Shown: positions 1 to 8,213 of the stretch, in pieces | Layout: the number at the start of each line of letters is the position of its first letter | Numbering within the stretch: the stretch's first letter is position 1 | Assembly: GCA_029863175.1 (NCBI GenBank) | Contig: JAOTVX010000010.1 | Location: 1-64,000, forward strand | DNA: 64,000 nucleotides | Direction of reading: 5' to 3' | Source of the DNA: Betaproteobacteria bacterium | GTDB taxonomy: Bacteria > Pseudomonadota > Gammaproteobacteria > Burkholderiales > SG8-41 | The notes under the pieces: generated by a model | Seen by the model: the letters and a program-made list of their open reading frames with translations, nothing else | Database searches by the model: none | What the model was told of the DNA's origin: nothing | Translations under genes and position numbers: made by a program

Positions 1-1010
1 AAGGGCGTGGTGTACGTCTCCTCGACCACGACATCGGCTTGTGCAAGGCCTGTCTCCACATCGCCCCAGTGGACCGTTTTGTCGTCGAGCAGGTTGCCGC
101 TGTCGTGGACAACGGGCGCGCCTTCCTTTAGAGCCTCGGCAGGATCCAGGACCGCCGGGAGATGGCGGTAGCTCACGCGAATAAGCGAGAGCGCCTGCGC
201 CGCTGTTTGCGGCGATGTCGCGGCTACGGCCGCCACCGCATCGCCGATCTGGCGCACCCGACCGTCTGCAAGCACGCGCTGATCCTTGGTGATGCGCCCG
301 TAACGATTGAGGCCGGGCACATCCTTGGCAGTAACCACGACTACCACACCCGGCAGCGCCCGGGCCTCGCTGTCGTCGATGCGGAGGATGTCGGCGTGAG
401 GGTGAGGGCTTCGGAGAACCGCTCCATGGAGCATGCCGGGCATCGTGAGATCGGCAGCATAGAGGGCCGTTCCCAGCACCTTGTCTCGTGCATCGGCCGG
501 CCGGTGCACTTCGGCCTCTTCGCACGCCTGGGGCTGCGGCGACCCGACGCCCCGGCCAAGATCGGCTACACGGGTCACCGCGTCCAGGATGCTCAGGTAG
601 CCGGTGCAGCGGCACAGATTGCTCCCGAGGGCCTTGGCGATCTGCGCCCGCGTCGGATCCGGATTGCGATCCAGCAGGGCCTTGGCCGCCATGATCGATC
701 CCGGCGTGCAGAAACCGCACTGGACGGCGCCGGTCTCAACGAAGGCTTTCTGCAAGGGATGAAATCTCTCGGGCGTGCCCAGCCCCTCGATGGTGAGAAC
801 ATCCTTGCCGTTGACACGATCGACGTGGACGCGACAGGCTCGCGCCATGGCGCCGTTCACGGTGACCATGCAGGTGCCGCAGGTACCATCCTCGCACCCC
901 TGTTTGGTGCCGGTGAGGCCGAGTTCGTCGCGCAACACCGCCAGCAGCGTCTGCCGAGGCTCGACCGACAACTGATGCTCCGTGCCGTTGACGTTCAAGC
1001 TCAAGTGCAT
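1..1010 (-). CDS. Fused 2Fe-2S / molybdopterin oxidoreductase (xanthine dehydrogenase family), 5' part
   Basis: The frame is open from the ATG at 1010 to the left window edge (336 codons), so the C-terminus is outside. Residues 1-160 are a complete CoxS-type iron-sulphur subunit: the plant-type 2Fe-2S cysteines are C39, C44, C47 and C59, followed by the helical second cluster domain (QCGFCTPG and LCRCTGY). Without a stop the chain continues into the N-terminal domain of the molybdopterin subunit (KVLGTALYAADLTMPG, MLHGAVLRSPHPHA, GDAVAAVAA). The small and large subunits are therefore one polypeptide with no FAD domain between them, the arrangement known for Mop-type aldehyde oxidoreductases. 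AGGAAG lies just upstream of the ATG. It probably oxidises an aldehyde or N-heterocycle; the substrate is not deducible. Large plus-strand frames here are shadows. Confidence 0.9.
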   Translation of the reverse strand, partial: MHLSLNVNGTEHQLSVEPRQTLLAVLRDELGLTGTKQGCEDGTCGTCMVTVNGAMARACRVHVDRVNGKDVLTIEGLGTPERFHPLQKAFVETGAVQCGFCTPGSIMAAKALLDRNPDPTRAQIAKALGSNLCRCTGYLSILDAVTRVADLGRGVGSPQPQACEEAEVHRPADARDKVLGTALYAADLTMPGMLHGAVLRSPHPHADILRIDDSEARALPGVVVVVTAKDVPGLNRYGRITKDQRVLADGRVRQIGDAVAAVAATSPQTAAQALSLIRVSYRHLPAVLDPAEALKEGAPVVHDSGNLLDDKTVHWGDVETGLAQADVVVEETYTTP

Positions 1011-1744
1011 CTTGACCACTTCCTGCTGCACCGCGTTACCATCCTCTCTCCCGCAGTGGCAACATGCCTTCTTCACCTCTCGTTGGATTTCATATGATCA
1101 TTGTTTGTCAGCATACGCTGCGCCACCGCGCTTGACTATCGATAGCGGGCAAACCGTCCGCGAAACCGGGGTAACAACTGAAGTCTGACGGTGCCCGAGT
1201 AACCTCGTCGTAGCTCCGTTTCCACATCCCGCTCATCGAACCGGACAGGCAGCTCTCCCGCATCCGGCTCTCGGACAAGACATCACGCCTTTTTGCGCGG
1301 CGCACACCCAAAGCAGTCATCCCCATTTCGTCTCGTCCCGCGCGCGCGAAGTTCGCCGCCGTGACGCGATGCCGGCACCTTTCACGTCCGTTGAGAATTC
1401 CAGTCGCCGGGGCAAGGCTCCACTGTGTTGCTTGAATCCAATCTGCGCGCCTGATTTGGCAAACGGAACAAGCCGTTTGGCTATTTGTGGCAAAGGTCAC
1501 GGTCAACGGGAGCACTGGCCTAATTCTTGCGTGACGCCTTGGCATGCCCCCCCACCAGTAGCTCACATCTCGTCTGTGCCCACGGGCCCTCGGCTTTGGT
1601 GCGCGCCCCCCGAGGCCGCAATTTTGCCCGGTTATGTTTAAGCACTTAGAGTATTTTTCACTTAGCGGATTGATTGGTGGGCTTGTCGCCGGAACGGTGC
1701 CCGGCGGCGTGTACCGCTACGTGGCCGTCCGGTCGCTCGTAGAG
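1011..1744. other. Long spacer between oxidoreductase and pseudopilin; no convincing gene
   Basis: This is the divergent spacer between the minus-strand oxidoreductase and the plus-strand pseudopilin. Open frames on both strands (for example 1108-1566 minus) have no recognisable domain, no ribosome site and an unnatural composition rich in Arg, Cys and Trp. The only specific signal I see is a GG-N10-GC element at 1516-1531, listed separately. The stretch 1430-1510 is less GC-rich than the surrounding genes, as expected of a control region. Confidence 0.5.
1516..1531 (+). promoter_or_regulatory. Candidate sigma-54 (-24/-12) promoter of the pseudopilin gene
   Basis: TGGCCTAATTCTTGCG carries GG and GC exactly 10 bases apart, with TGGC at -24 and TTGC at -12, close to the RpoN consensus TGGCAC-N5-TTGC. 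Pilin genes are commonly RpoN-dependent, and this one lies upstream of a prepilin-type gene. The leader would be about 200 bases to the ATG at 1745, or about 90 to the alternative ATG at 1634. Inference from motif only. Confidence 0.4.
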
Positions 1745-2245
1745 ATGGGCGAGGAGAACAACACGTCGCGCGCGCGTCCCATGGCTAACGCGCCCGGCTG
1801 GGCCGGCTTCACGATAGTCGAGCTGTTGATTGCCATCGCGGTCATTGCGGTGCTATCGGGGATCGCCGTGGTGTCCTACGAAAGCTACCGCTACAAAGCA
1901 CTGGTTGCGCAGGCCAAGTCGGACGTCAGGAGCCTGGACGTCCTCATTACCCAATACTACGCGGATAACAAGAGTTTTCCGGACAGCTTGGCGGACATCG
2001 GCAAGGCCGGAATGCTCGATCCCTGGAAGAACCCGTATCAATATCTCAAACTGAGTCCTCTTACCCCAGGGGCTGCGGGGCAAAGACGCAAAGACAAGAA
2101 TCTGGTCCCGATCAATGCCGACTTCGACCTCTACAGCATGGGCAAGGACGGCAACAGTGTGCCGCCGCTGACGGCGATGTCCAGCCGCGACGATATCGTG
2201 CGGGGCAACAATGGGCGTTTCGTGGGACTAGCCTCGGACTACTGA
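1745..2245 (+). CDS. Type IV pilin / GspG-like pseudopilin
   Basis: The protein has a class III prepilin signal: a short basic leader (SRARP..WAG) ends in Gly, followed by FTIVELLIAIAVIAVLSGIA with Glu at +5, the site processed by PilD-type peptidases. The rest resembles the T2SS major pseudopilin: a long N-terminal helix, then DPWKNPYQY and FDLYSMGKDG, the GspG calcium-loop region. It would sit in the inner membrane and assemble into a pilus or pseudopilus. The start is uncertain: ATG 1745 gives a 21-residue leader, ATG 1781 a 9-residue leader, and ATG 1634 an extra hydrophobic segment; none has a strong ribosome site. No other secretion or pilus genes are adjacent, so this is an isolated pseudopilin. 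Its stop is two bases from the next start, so the two genes are probably translated together. Confidence 0.8.
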   Translation: MGEENNTSRARPMANAPGWAGFTIVELLIAIAVIAVLSGIAVVSYESYRYKALVAQAKSDVRSLDVLITQYYADNKSFPDSLADIGKAGMLDPWKNPYQYLKLSPLTPGAAGQRRKDKNLVPINADFDLYSMGKDGNSVPPLTAMSSRDDIVRGNNGRFVGLASDY

Positions 2246-2247
2246 GT

Positions 2248-5091
2248 ATGCCGCGAATGAAACTCGAAGGCACGTTTTTGCGCAGTAAGGTCGCCCGTAG
2301 GGTGTTGCTGCTTTTCGTGCTCGCCGCGTTCATCCCGTTTCTTGTACTTTCTTTCCTGTACTTCGTCGAGTTTAAGCAGGCGCTCGTCCGGGAGAGCCAC
2401 GCCAGGCTTCAAGCGACGAGCGCAAGCTTCGGCAGTACGGTCTACGATCGATTGCTGCTGGCCGATCAATTGCTGCGCAGTGCAGCCGACGATCTTAAGA
2501 GCGATAGCGCCCCCTCGGTCGTTAAGGAGCGACTGGGCAAGACATTCCGCAGCCTCAGTCTCGTATCATCGCAAGGCGGCGTCGTTCCGGTGTTCGGCGA
2601 CTTGGCGGACTTGACGTTCCTCGATGAGGCCACGACCGCGCGTCTGCGCCAGGGAGGGTCGGTGCTGACAACCCGTAAGACCTCGGGCCACCGCAGGAGA
2701 ATTCTGCTGGTCCGGCCACTGAGCCCCGTTGCGGCGGACCCGCGACTCGTGGCCGCGGAGATTGACGCTGGCTACCTGTGGGGCGATCCGGAAACCTTCC
2801 CGTACGCGATCTCCTTTTGCGTGCTGAATGATGCGTACGCCGGGCTGCACTGTCCGCCACCGTTTCAGCCAGCGGCAATTGGCACGGTGATCAGGCCCTT
2901 TCCGCGATCAACCAAGGGGGAGTTCACCTGGCAGGACGGGGAGCAAGAGTTTCTCGCCAATTTCTCCGAGATATTTCTCGAGGCGCGGTTCCTTGCGCCG
3001 CGATGGATCGTGGTCGCCACGCAGCCCGAAGCCGTCGCGCTTGGTCGGAGCATGACTTTCAACCTGATCTTCTGGGGCAGCATTGTCTTTTCCGTTCTTC
3101 TGGTCACGCTCTTGAGCCTGACCCAGATCCGGCGCACTCTGGTCCCGCTGGAGCAGCTGATCGAGGGCACCCGCCGCCTGGAAAGCCAGGATTTCACCAC
3201 CAAAGTGGAAGTGGCTGGCGACGACGAATTCGGCGAGCTGGCCGGATCGTTCAACGCGATGGCGGCGCGGCTGGGACGGCAGTTCGACGCCCTGAAGATG
3301 CTGTCGAAAATCGATCGCGCGATCCTGTCCGAACTGGACATGGACCGAATCGTCGAAGGCGTCCTGCTGCGCTTGAGGGAAAGCTTCAAACCCAGCTGCG
3401 CCGGCATTTCCGTTATCGATCACGATTCCCAAGAGAAGGTCCGGGCCTATACGATCGCCGACGACGGCGCGCAGCCGCCGGTTGAGCGCTGCATCTTGCC
3501 GGCCGATGCCCGCGAGACGCTGCGCGCCAATCCCGCGGGTCGGTGGATGAGCGGTGAAACGGCGCGCCGGACGATGCAGGGCTGCCTGGAAAGCCTGAGC
3601 GCGCAGCATTTCTTCACGCTGCCGATCATCTGGAAAAACCAGCTCTTCGGCGTGTTGTGCCTGGGCTATCCGGCCCTCGCCGTACTGAGCGAGGAGGATA
3701 TCTCCTACATTCGCGACTATGCAGACCGGGTGGGCGTGGCTCTTTCCACTGCGGCGCGGGAAGGCCAGTTGTACCAGCAGGCGCGTACCGACGCCCTTAC
3801 CGGGCTGCCGAACCGCTTCTTTTTCCTGGATCGGCTACAGCAGGACCTCGTCCAGGCTCAACGGGGGAGCGGGAAGCTCGCGGTGCTGTTCGTTGATCTC
3901 GATCGTTTCAAGAGCGTCAACGACAGTTTCGGGCATTCGGCGGGCGATGAGTTGCTGCGGGAGGCCGCAGTGCGCTTACGCCAGTGCGTGCGTGAAGGCG
4001 ATACCGTGGCGCGGCTTGGGGGAGACGAATTCACCATTCTCATCAACCCGCTCGCCTCAACGAAGACGGCCAGCGCCGTGGCCGAGCATGCGCTTGCCGG
4101 CTTGAGCAAGCCCTTTCTCATCGAAAACCTGGAAAATGTCGTGACCGCCAGCATCGGAATTGCTGTGTATCCGTCCGACGGTGCGAATGCGGAAGAGTTG
4201 ATGCGCAATGCCGACACGGCCATGTACCGCGCCAAGGACAGCGGCCGCGGGATGTACGTGTTCTTCGAGGAAGCGATGAACGCCGAGGTGGTCAAGCGGA
4301 GCACGCTCGAGCGCGAATTGCGGCATGCGATTTCCGAGCAACAATTCATCCTGCATTATCAACCGCAGGTCGATCCGCGCACGGGCAGAGTCCGCGCGGT
4401 GGAAGCATTATTGCGCTGGCGTCATCCCGAGCGCGGCATCGTTGCGCCGGGCGAGTTCATCGGCGTCACCGAAGAGACCGGACTCATTGCAGCGATCGGC
4501 CAAATCGTCCTCGTCGAGGCGTGCGCCCAGTTCCGGGCCTGGCGGGAGAAGGGGGTGGACCTGGAGTACGTCGCTGTCAACGTGTCAAGCCGGCAGTTCC
4601 GGCAGCCGAATTTCGTCGAGGCGGTGAAAGCCGCGCTGCGGAAAAACGCCATGCCGGCGGAATGCCTCGAACTGGAGATCACCGAGAGCGTTCTGTTGGA
4701 TGACGCCGATACGGTCGTCGCTATGCTGAATCAATTAAAGAGCCTTGGCGTCCGGATCTCGATTGACGATTTCGGAACGGGTTATTCCTCCATGTCTTAC
4801 CTGGAGCGGTTGTCGTACGACACCCTCAAAATCGACATCTCGTTCATCCGGACTATTCAGGACGACGGCGAGGGGGGTACCATTGCGGCAACGATCGCGG
4901 CGATGGCCCATTCGCTCGGCAAAAGCGTGGTTGCCGAAGGCGTCGAAACGCCGGCGCAGATCGATTTTCTGCGCAAGCTCGATTGCGAGCTGGTGCAGGG
5001 CTACATCTACAGCCGCCCCTTGCCCGAGCAGGAACTCGTGGCGTTCGTGAGCAAACGGCAGATGATGAAACCACGCTCTGCCTCGGGTTAG
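2248..5091 (+). CDS. Membrane HAMP-GAF-GGDEF-EAL cyclic-di-GMP protein
   Basis: A 947-residue two-pass sensor. TM1 is about residues 19-42, a periplasmic sensing region spans about 43-270, TM2 is about 272-295, then a HAMP linker (QIRRTLVPLEQLIEGT), a GAF-like domain (about 360-515), a diguanylate cyclase domain with intact GGDEF at 591-595, and an EAL domain. The EAL catalytic set looks complete: EALLRW at 719-724, NVSSRQF, ELEITES, DD at 840-841, LKID, AEGVET around 897 and VQGY. Both synthesis and hydrolysis of c-di-GMP are therefore possible, with GGDEF perhaps regulatory. The gene starts 2 bases after the pseudopilin stop, so it probably links c-di-GMP level to that fibre. A second ATG at 2257 is possible. 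Confidence 0.95.
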   Translation: MPRMKLEGTFLRSKVARRVLLLFVLAAFIPFLVLSFLYFVEFKQALVRESHARLQATSASFGSTVYDRLLLADQLLRSAADDLKSDSAPSVVKERLGKTFRSLSLVSSQGGVVPVFGDLADLTFLDEATTARLRQGGSVLTTRKTSGHRRRILLVRPLSPVAADPRLVAAEIDAGYLWGDPETFPYAISFCVLNDAYAGLHCPPPFQPAAIGTVIRPFPRSTKGEFTWQDGEQEFLANFSEIFLEARFLAPRWIVVATQPEAVALGRSMTFNLIFWGSIVFSVLLVTLLSLTQIRRTLVPLEQLIEGTRRLESQDFTTKVEVAGDDEFGELAGSFNAMAARLGRQFDALKMLSKIDRAILSELDMDRIVEGVLLRLRESFKPSCAGISVIDHDSQEKVRAYTIADDGAQPPVERCILPADARETLRANPAGRWMSGETARRTMQGCLESLSAQHFFTLPIIWKNQLFGVLCLGYPALAVLSEEDISYIRDYADRVGVALSTAAREGQLYQQARTDALTGLPNRFFFLDRLQQDLVQAQRGSGKLAVLFVDLDRFKSVNDSFGHSAGDELLREAAVRLRQCVREGDTVARLGGDEFTILINPLASTKTASAVAEHALAGLSKPFLIENLENVVTASIGIAVYPSDGANAEELMRNADTAMYRAKDSGRGMYVFFEEAMNAEVVKRSTLERELRHAISEQQFILHYQPQVDPRTGRVRAVEALLRWRHPERGIVAPGEFIGVTEETGLIAAIGQIVLVEACAQFRAWREKGVDLEYVAVNVSSRQFRQPNFVEAVKAALRKNAMPAECLELEITESVLLDDADTVVAMLNQLKSLGVRISIDDFGTGYSSMSYLERLSYDTLKIDISFIRTIQDDGEGGTIAATIAAMAHSLGKSVVAEGVETPAQIDFLRKLDCELVQGYIYSRPLPEQELVAFVSKRQMMKPRSASG

Positions 5092-5361
5092 GCCGGTCTG
5101 TTTCGGGCCGGGGTCGCTTTCCCCCGCCCTCCTTCCGTGTCTTCCGCGTCCTCCGCGGAAAGGAATCAATCGAGTCCGACCCTATTGCTTTCGCTCGCTT
5201 GCCATTTGATGGATTAACCTACTATTTTTACATGGAAATTCAAGGTCCAGCCACTGGCGTATACCGGGACCGTTGGAAACGAAAGGACGGGATCTCAGCC
5301 ATCTTTGCTTACTGTTGCATAGCATAGTGAGTAACGAGGTTTAAGTACCTGTTTTAACCGC
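5092..5361. other. Spacer before the methyltransferase
   Basis: Starts with GC-rich CCGCGTCCTCCGCGG (about 5146-5160), a fragment resembling the GAACCGCGGAGCAC word of the mosaic repeats. From about 5200 it turns A+T-rich, unlike the flanking genes. No gene is visible; the minus frame at 5295-5480 has no domain and overlaps the methyltransferase promoter. Confidence 0.45.
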
Positions 5362-5390
5362 TTGTACAAATTGTACAATCGGCGTACGAT
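5362..5390 (+). promoter_or_regulatory. Candidate promoter/operator with tandem TTGTACAA palindromes
   Basis: Two copies of the self-complementary octamer TTGTACAA lie at 5362-5369 and 5371-5378, separated by one base. The first TTGTAC is followed after 17 bases by TACGAT (5385-5390), an acceptable sigma-70 pair. A factor bound to the palindromes would cover the -35 box, a layout typical of autoregulated genes. Motif evidence only. Confidence 0.4.
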
Positions 5391-5399
5391 TCTTCTGTA

Positions 5400-5414
5400 T
5401 TCTCCTACGGAGGA
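5400..5414 (+). promoter_or_regulatory. Hairpin masking the ribosome site of the methyltransferase
   Basis: The strong Shine-Dalgarno GGAGGA (5409-5414), six bases before the ATG at 5421, pairs with TTCTCC (5400-5405) through a three-base loop (one G-U pair). A longer alternative stem pairs ACGATTCTTC (5386-5395) with GAGGAATCGT (5410-5419). Either would hide the ribosome site, suggesting translational restraint of a potentially toxic methyltransferase. Confidence 0.4.
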
Positions 5415-5420
5415 ATCGTC

Positions 5421-6653
5421 ATGCTTCGATTGAATCCGCGCAACGTCTCGGGCATGTTGCCGGTCGCGATTGGATTTCAATCCTTGGGTAAGGAATTCGC
5501 CAATCAGGCGAATTCCTTAGAGGTGCCCGTCTACGAAGAGGAACTCTGGACCAGCCGCCAGCGGCAGGCCAACGCCATCCACGAGGTGTCGTACCGCGGC
5601 TGCTTCAAGCCGCAACTGCCGCACTATTTTCTCGAGCGCCTGAGCCGCGAAGCCGATCTCGTCTACGACCCGTTCGGCGGTCGCGGCACAACCGCCATCG
5701 AGGCGGCCCTGCTCGGACGCCGCGTGGTCGCAAACGACATCAATCCGCTCAGTGCAGTGCTGACCCAGCCGCGGCTTGAGGCGCCCGAAATCGCCGATAT
5801 CCAGAAGCGGCTCCGTACGCTGCGCATTCGCGCGAGCGCGGGCGCTGACATCGACCTGTCGATGTTCTACGACCGGAGAACCGAGAGCGAGCTCGTCACG
5901 CTGCGCGCCTACCTTCGGCGCCGCCGTGATGCGGGCGCGGAGGACGCCGTCGACCGCTGGATCCGCATGGTGGCAACGAACCGCCTCACCGGCCACTCGC
6001 CCGGTTTCTTTTCCGTCTACACGCTGCCGCCCAATCAGGCAGTCATGCCGGACGACCAGCTGCGGATCAACCGCAAGCTCGGGCAAAAGCCGCCCTACCG
6101 CGACGTGCGCGCGCTCATTCTGCGCAAGTCTGTCCAGCTCCAGAGCGACCTTACGGCGGCCGACCGGGCACGATTGCGCCGCGCTGCAGCTGATGCGGCC
6201 TTTCTCAACACCGATGCGTCGGCGACCGATGCGCTGCCGTCGGGCTGCGTGCAACTCACAGTCACTTCGCCGCCCTTCCTCGACGTTGTGCACTACGCGC
6301 GCGATAACTGGCTGCGCTGCTGGTTCAACAGACTCGACGCCGAAGCGATCGGGAGACGCATTACGATGGCGAAGACACCGGAAGGTTGGGCCGGCGTGAT
6401 GTTGCGCGTGCTCTCGGAACTCTATCGCCTTACCAAACCGGGCGGCTGGGTTGCATTCGAGGTGGGCGAAGTCCGCCGCGGCAAGATCCGGCTCGAGGAA
6501 ATCGTCGCGCCGCTCGGCGTCGCCGCTGGCTTCGAATGCGGTGCCGTCCTGATCAACGCCCAGCGTTTCACCAAGACCGCCAACATCTGGGGCGTCGCGA
6601 ACAACCGGCTTGGCACCAACTCCAATCGCATTGTACTTTTCCGCAAAGCGTGA
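5421..6653 (+). CDS. Orphan DNA methyltransferase (SPPF-type amino methyltransferase)
   Basis: A 410-residue class I AdoMet methyltransferase. Motif I is DPFGGRGTT at residues 83-91, followed by VANDINPLS (acidic loop of motif II). The catalytic motif IV is TSPPF at 282-286, as in N4-cytosine/N6-adenine DNA methyltransferases. About 190 residues separate the two and may hold the target-recognition region. The C-terminal ANIWGVANNRLGTNSNRIVLF is a conserved tail of this family. No endonuclease, helicase or specificity gene lies beside it, so it is a solitary modification enzyme; its recognition site is unknown. Start is fixed by GGAGGA six bases before ATG. A perfect 13-base-pair palindrome lies in codons 23-33. 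Confidence 0.85.
   Translation: MLRLNPRNVSGMLPVAIGFQSLGKEFANQANSLEVPVYEEELWTSRQRQANAIHEVSYRGCFKPQLPHYFLERLSREADLVYDPFGGRGTTAIEAALLGRRVVANDINPLSAVLTQPRLEAPEIADIQKRLRTLRIRASAGADIDLSMFYDRRTESELVTLRAYLRRRRDAGAEDAVDRWIRMVATNRLTGHSPGFFSVYTLPPNQAVMPDDQLRINRKLGQKPPYRDVRALILRKSVQLQSDLTAADRARLRRAAADAAFLNTDASATDALPSGCVQLTVTSPPFLDVVHYARDNWLRCWFNRLDAEAIGRRITMAKTPEGWAGVMLRVLSELYRLTKPGGWVAFEVGEVRRGKIRLEEIVAPLGVAAGFECGAVLINAQRFTKTANIWGVANNRLGTNSNRIVLFRKA
5489..5519 (+). repeat. Perfect 13-bp inverted repeat inside the methyltransferase gene
   Basis: TAAGGAATTCGCC (5489-5501) and its exact complement (5507-5519) flank a five-base loop. It encodes LGKEFANQANSLE near the N-terminus, before motif I. It is too perfect to be dictated by coding and may be a small in-frame palindromic insertion or an RNA element affecting early elongation. 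Confidence 0.85.
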
Positions 6654-6691
6654 ACCGATGGATCAACGCCCTGCGATTTGCAGAAAACAGT

Positions 6692-6801
6692 TATTGGTGA
6701 TGAGAAATGGTGATGATTACTAGTGATGGATACTGGTGATGAAAAGTGGGTGGTACACCACCATCTCTCATTACCCTCTTCCATCACCATTATTCATCAC
6801 C
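6692..6801. repeat. TGGTGATG cassette 1 (arm-core-inverted arm)
   Basis: Left arm: four TGGTGATGA-like words (TTGGTGATGAGAAA, TGGTGATGATTAC, TAGTGATGGATAC, TGGTGATGAAAAG). Core: GGTGGT-AC-ACCACC, itself a six-bp hairpin. Right arm: words in the opposite sense (CATCTCTCATTACC, CCATCACCATTATT, CATCACC). It fills the space between two convergent genes and contributes the stop codon and last codons of the oxidase at 6790. Confidence 0.85.
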
Positions 6802-7974
6802 TCGTTTGGTGACAGCCACCGGTCTTATTAAGTAGTCGTGATCAAGCGCGGCAACGCCCGGACAACCAATAAGGCCCAGCACGCGGTCGATCTCGTCGCG
6901 GTAGATCTCGATCGCGCGTGCCGCACCGGCCTGCCCTGCAACGGCCGTGCCGTAGAGCGTAGCGCGCCCGATCAGCACCGCTGCAGCGCCGAGCGCCAGC
7001 GCCTTCACGACGTCCGAGCCACGGCGAAAACCGCTGTCCACCATGACCGTGAGGCGCTTCCCGGCCGCCTCCACCACGGAGGGCAGCACCTCGATGGGCG
7101 CCATCGTGCTGTCCACAGCGCGACCACCGTGATTCGAAACGATGACCCCGTCGGCGCCGCAATCCGCCGCGAGCACGGCATCCTCCGCGCGCAGTATGCC
7201 CTTCACGATCAACCGGTGCGGCCAGATGCGGCGCAGGTCCTTGAGGTCGTCCCAAGTGAGCGAGTCCGTCACCATCATCGAACGCCCCATCGGCGCGGCG
7301 GTGATGCGAGCCTTCATCTCGGTCGGATAATTCTCGTAGCGCGGCATGCCGGAGGTCACGAGATAGCGCGCGAGCACGGTCGCCAGCCAGCGCGGGTGCA
7401 TCAGCACATCCGTCACGTTGCGGCCGGTGAAGCGGAAGGGAACCGTCATGCCGTTGCGCAGGTTGTATTCACGTCCCGGCGGCACCGGGGTGTCCACCGT
7501 GACCACCAGCGCTTGGTAACCGGCGGCCTTTGCGCGCTCGACGAGCCGGTGCGAAAGCGAACGGTCGGGCCACATGTAGATCTGGAACCAAAGCGTCCCG
7601 CCTGCCTGCTCGGCGACCTTTTCCATGGCGGTCATGGAGCCCGTGGCAAGCGTGAAGGGAATGCCGGCCGCGGCGGCAGCGCGGGCGAGCGCGATTTCGC
7701 CTTCGAACCAGTTCAGTCCGGCCGATCCCGTCGGCGCAATGGCAACCGGCATCTTGTGCCGGTTCCCGAAAAGCGTGATCGCCTGGCTGCGATGAGACGT
7801 GTCCACCAGCGCGTGGGGAGCGAGCTTGATGCGCTCGAAGGCTTCGCGGTTGTTGACCAGCGCAACCTCGTCGCCGTTGCCACGGTCCATGAACTCGAAG
7901 ACGCCCTTCGGCAGGCGCCGGCGGGCCAGCTCGCGGAGGTCCGCAATCTCGTAAGCCCCGAGAGTCTTATCCAT
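6790..7974 (-). CDS. FMN-dependent alpha-hydroxy-acid oxidase/dehydrogenase
   Basis: A 394-residue TIM-barrel flavoenzyme of the lactate/mandelate/glycolate oxidase family. Visible family signatures are FMN-contacting VAIAPTGSAGL near residue 80, FQIYMWPD, VVTVDTPVPPGRE, LIVKGILRAEDA, and the active-site SNHGGRAVD with base His282, then VMVDSGFRRGSDVVKALALGA for the phosphate of FMN. It would oxidise an (S)-2-hydroxy acid to a 2-oxo acid in the cytoplasm, which could feed the ThDP enzymes of this cluster. The three C-terminal codons and the TAA lie inside the TGGTGATG repeat cassette, so the end has been remodelled by the repeat. The start ATG is followed upstream by a mosaic repeat at 7981-8213. 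Confidence 0.92.
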   Translation of the reverse strand: MDKTLGAYEIADLRELARRRLPKGVFEFMDRGNGDEVALVNNREAFERIKLAPHALVDTSHRSQAITLFGNRHKMPVAIAPTGSAGLNWFEGEIALARAAAAAGIPFTLATGSMTAMEKVAEQAGGTLWFQIYMWPDRSLSHRLVERAKAAGYQALVVTVDTPVPPGREYNLRNGMTVPFRFTGRNVTDVLMHPRWLATVLARYLVTSGMPRYENYPTEMKARITAAPMGRSMMVTDSLTWDDLKDLRRIWPHRLIVKGILRAEDAVLAADCGADGVIVSNHGGRAVDSTMAPIEVLPSVVEAAGKRLTVMVDSGFRRGSDVVKALALGAAAVLIGRATLYGTAVAGQAGAARAIEIYRDEIDRVLGLIGCPGVAALDHDYLIRPVAVTKRGDE

Positions 7975-7980
7975 TGACTT

Positions 7981-8213
7981 TATTCATGGCCGCAGATAAA
8001 CGCAGATAGACACAGATGTACCGAAACGGAAAAATCCTTATTAGCCGCCGATGCACGCCGATCAACGCCGATAAACTCCCGAACTGAGCCACCGAGGCGC
8101 CAAGCAAGAAAACGCTAATTGAACCGCAGAGCACGCCGAGAGAAACAAGCCATTATTTAAGATTTACGGGTGTTAGCCCCATCACCCGTCACCCGTCACC
8201 CATCACGCTTGAA
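7981..8213 (+). repeat. Mosaic multi-word repeat, copy A
   Basis: Order on the plus strand: CGCAGATAAACGCAGATAG, then GCCGATCAACGCCGATAAAC, ACCGAGGCGCCAAGCAAG, GAACCGCAGAGCACGCCGAG, AACAAGCCATTATTTAAG, and CATCACCCGTCACCCGTCAC. The same words in the same order recur at 14165 (direct) and, reversed, at 20364 and 10160. The AGATAAACGC end abuts the start of the oxidase gene, so the element is that gene's 5' leader. It contains no coding sequence. Confidence 0.85.

Noticed and set aside
162..1097. 311-residue plus-strand frame
   Set aside because: It is the antisense shadow of the 2Fe-2S/molybdopterin gene; composition is Arg/His-rich with no domain.
1108..1566. 152-residue minus-strand frame in the spacer
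   Set aside because: No ribosome site, no recognisable domain, unnatural composition, and it covers the likely promoter.
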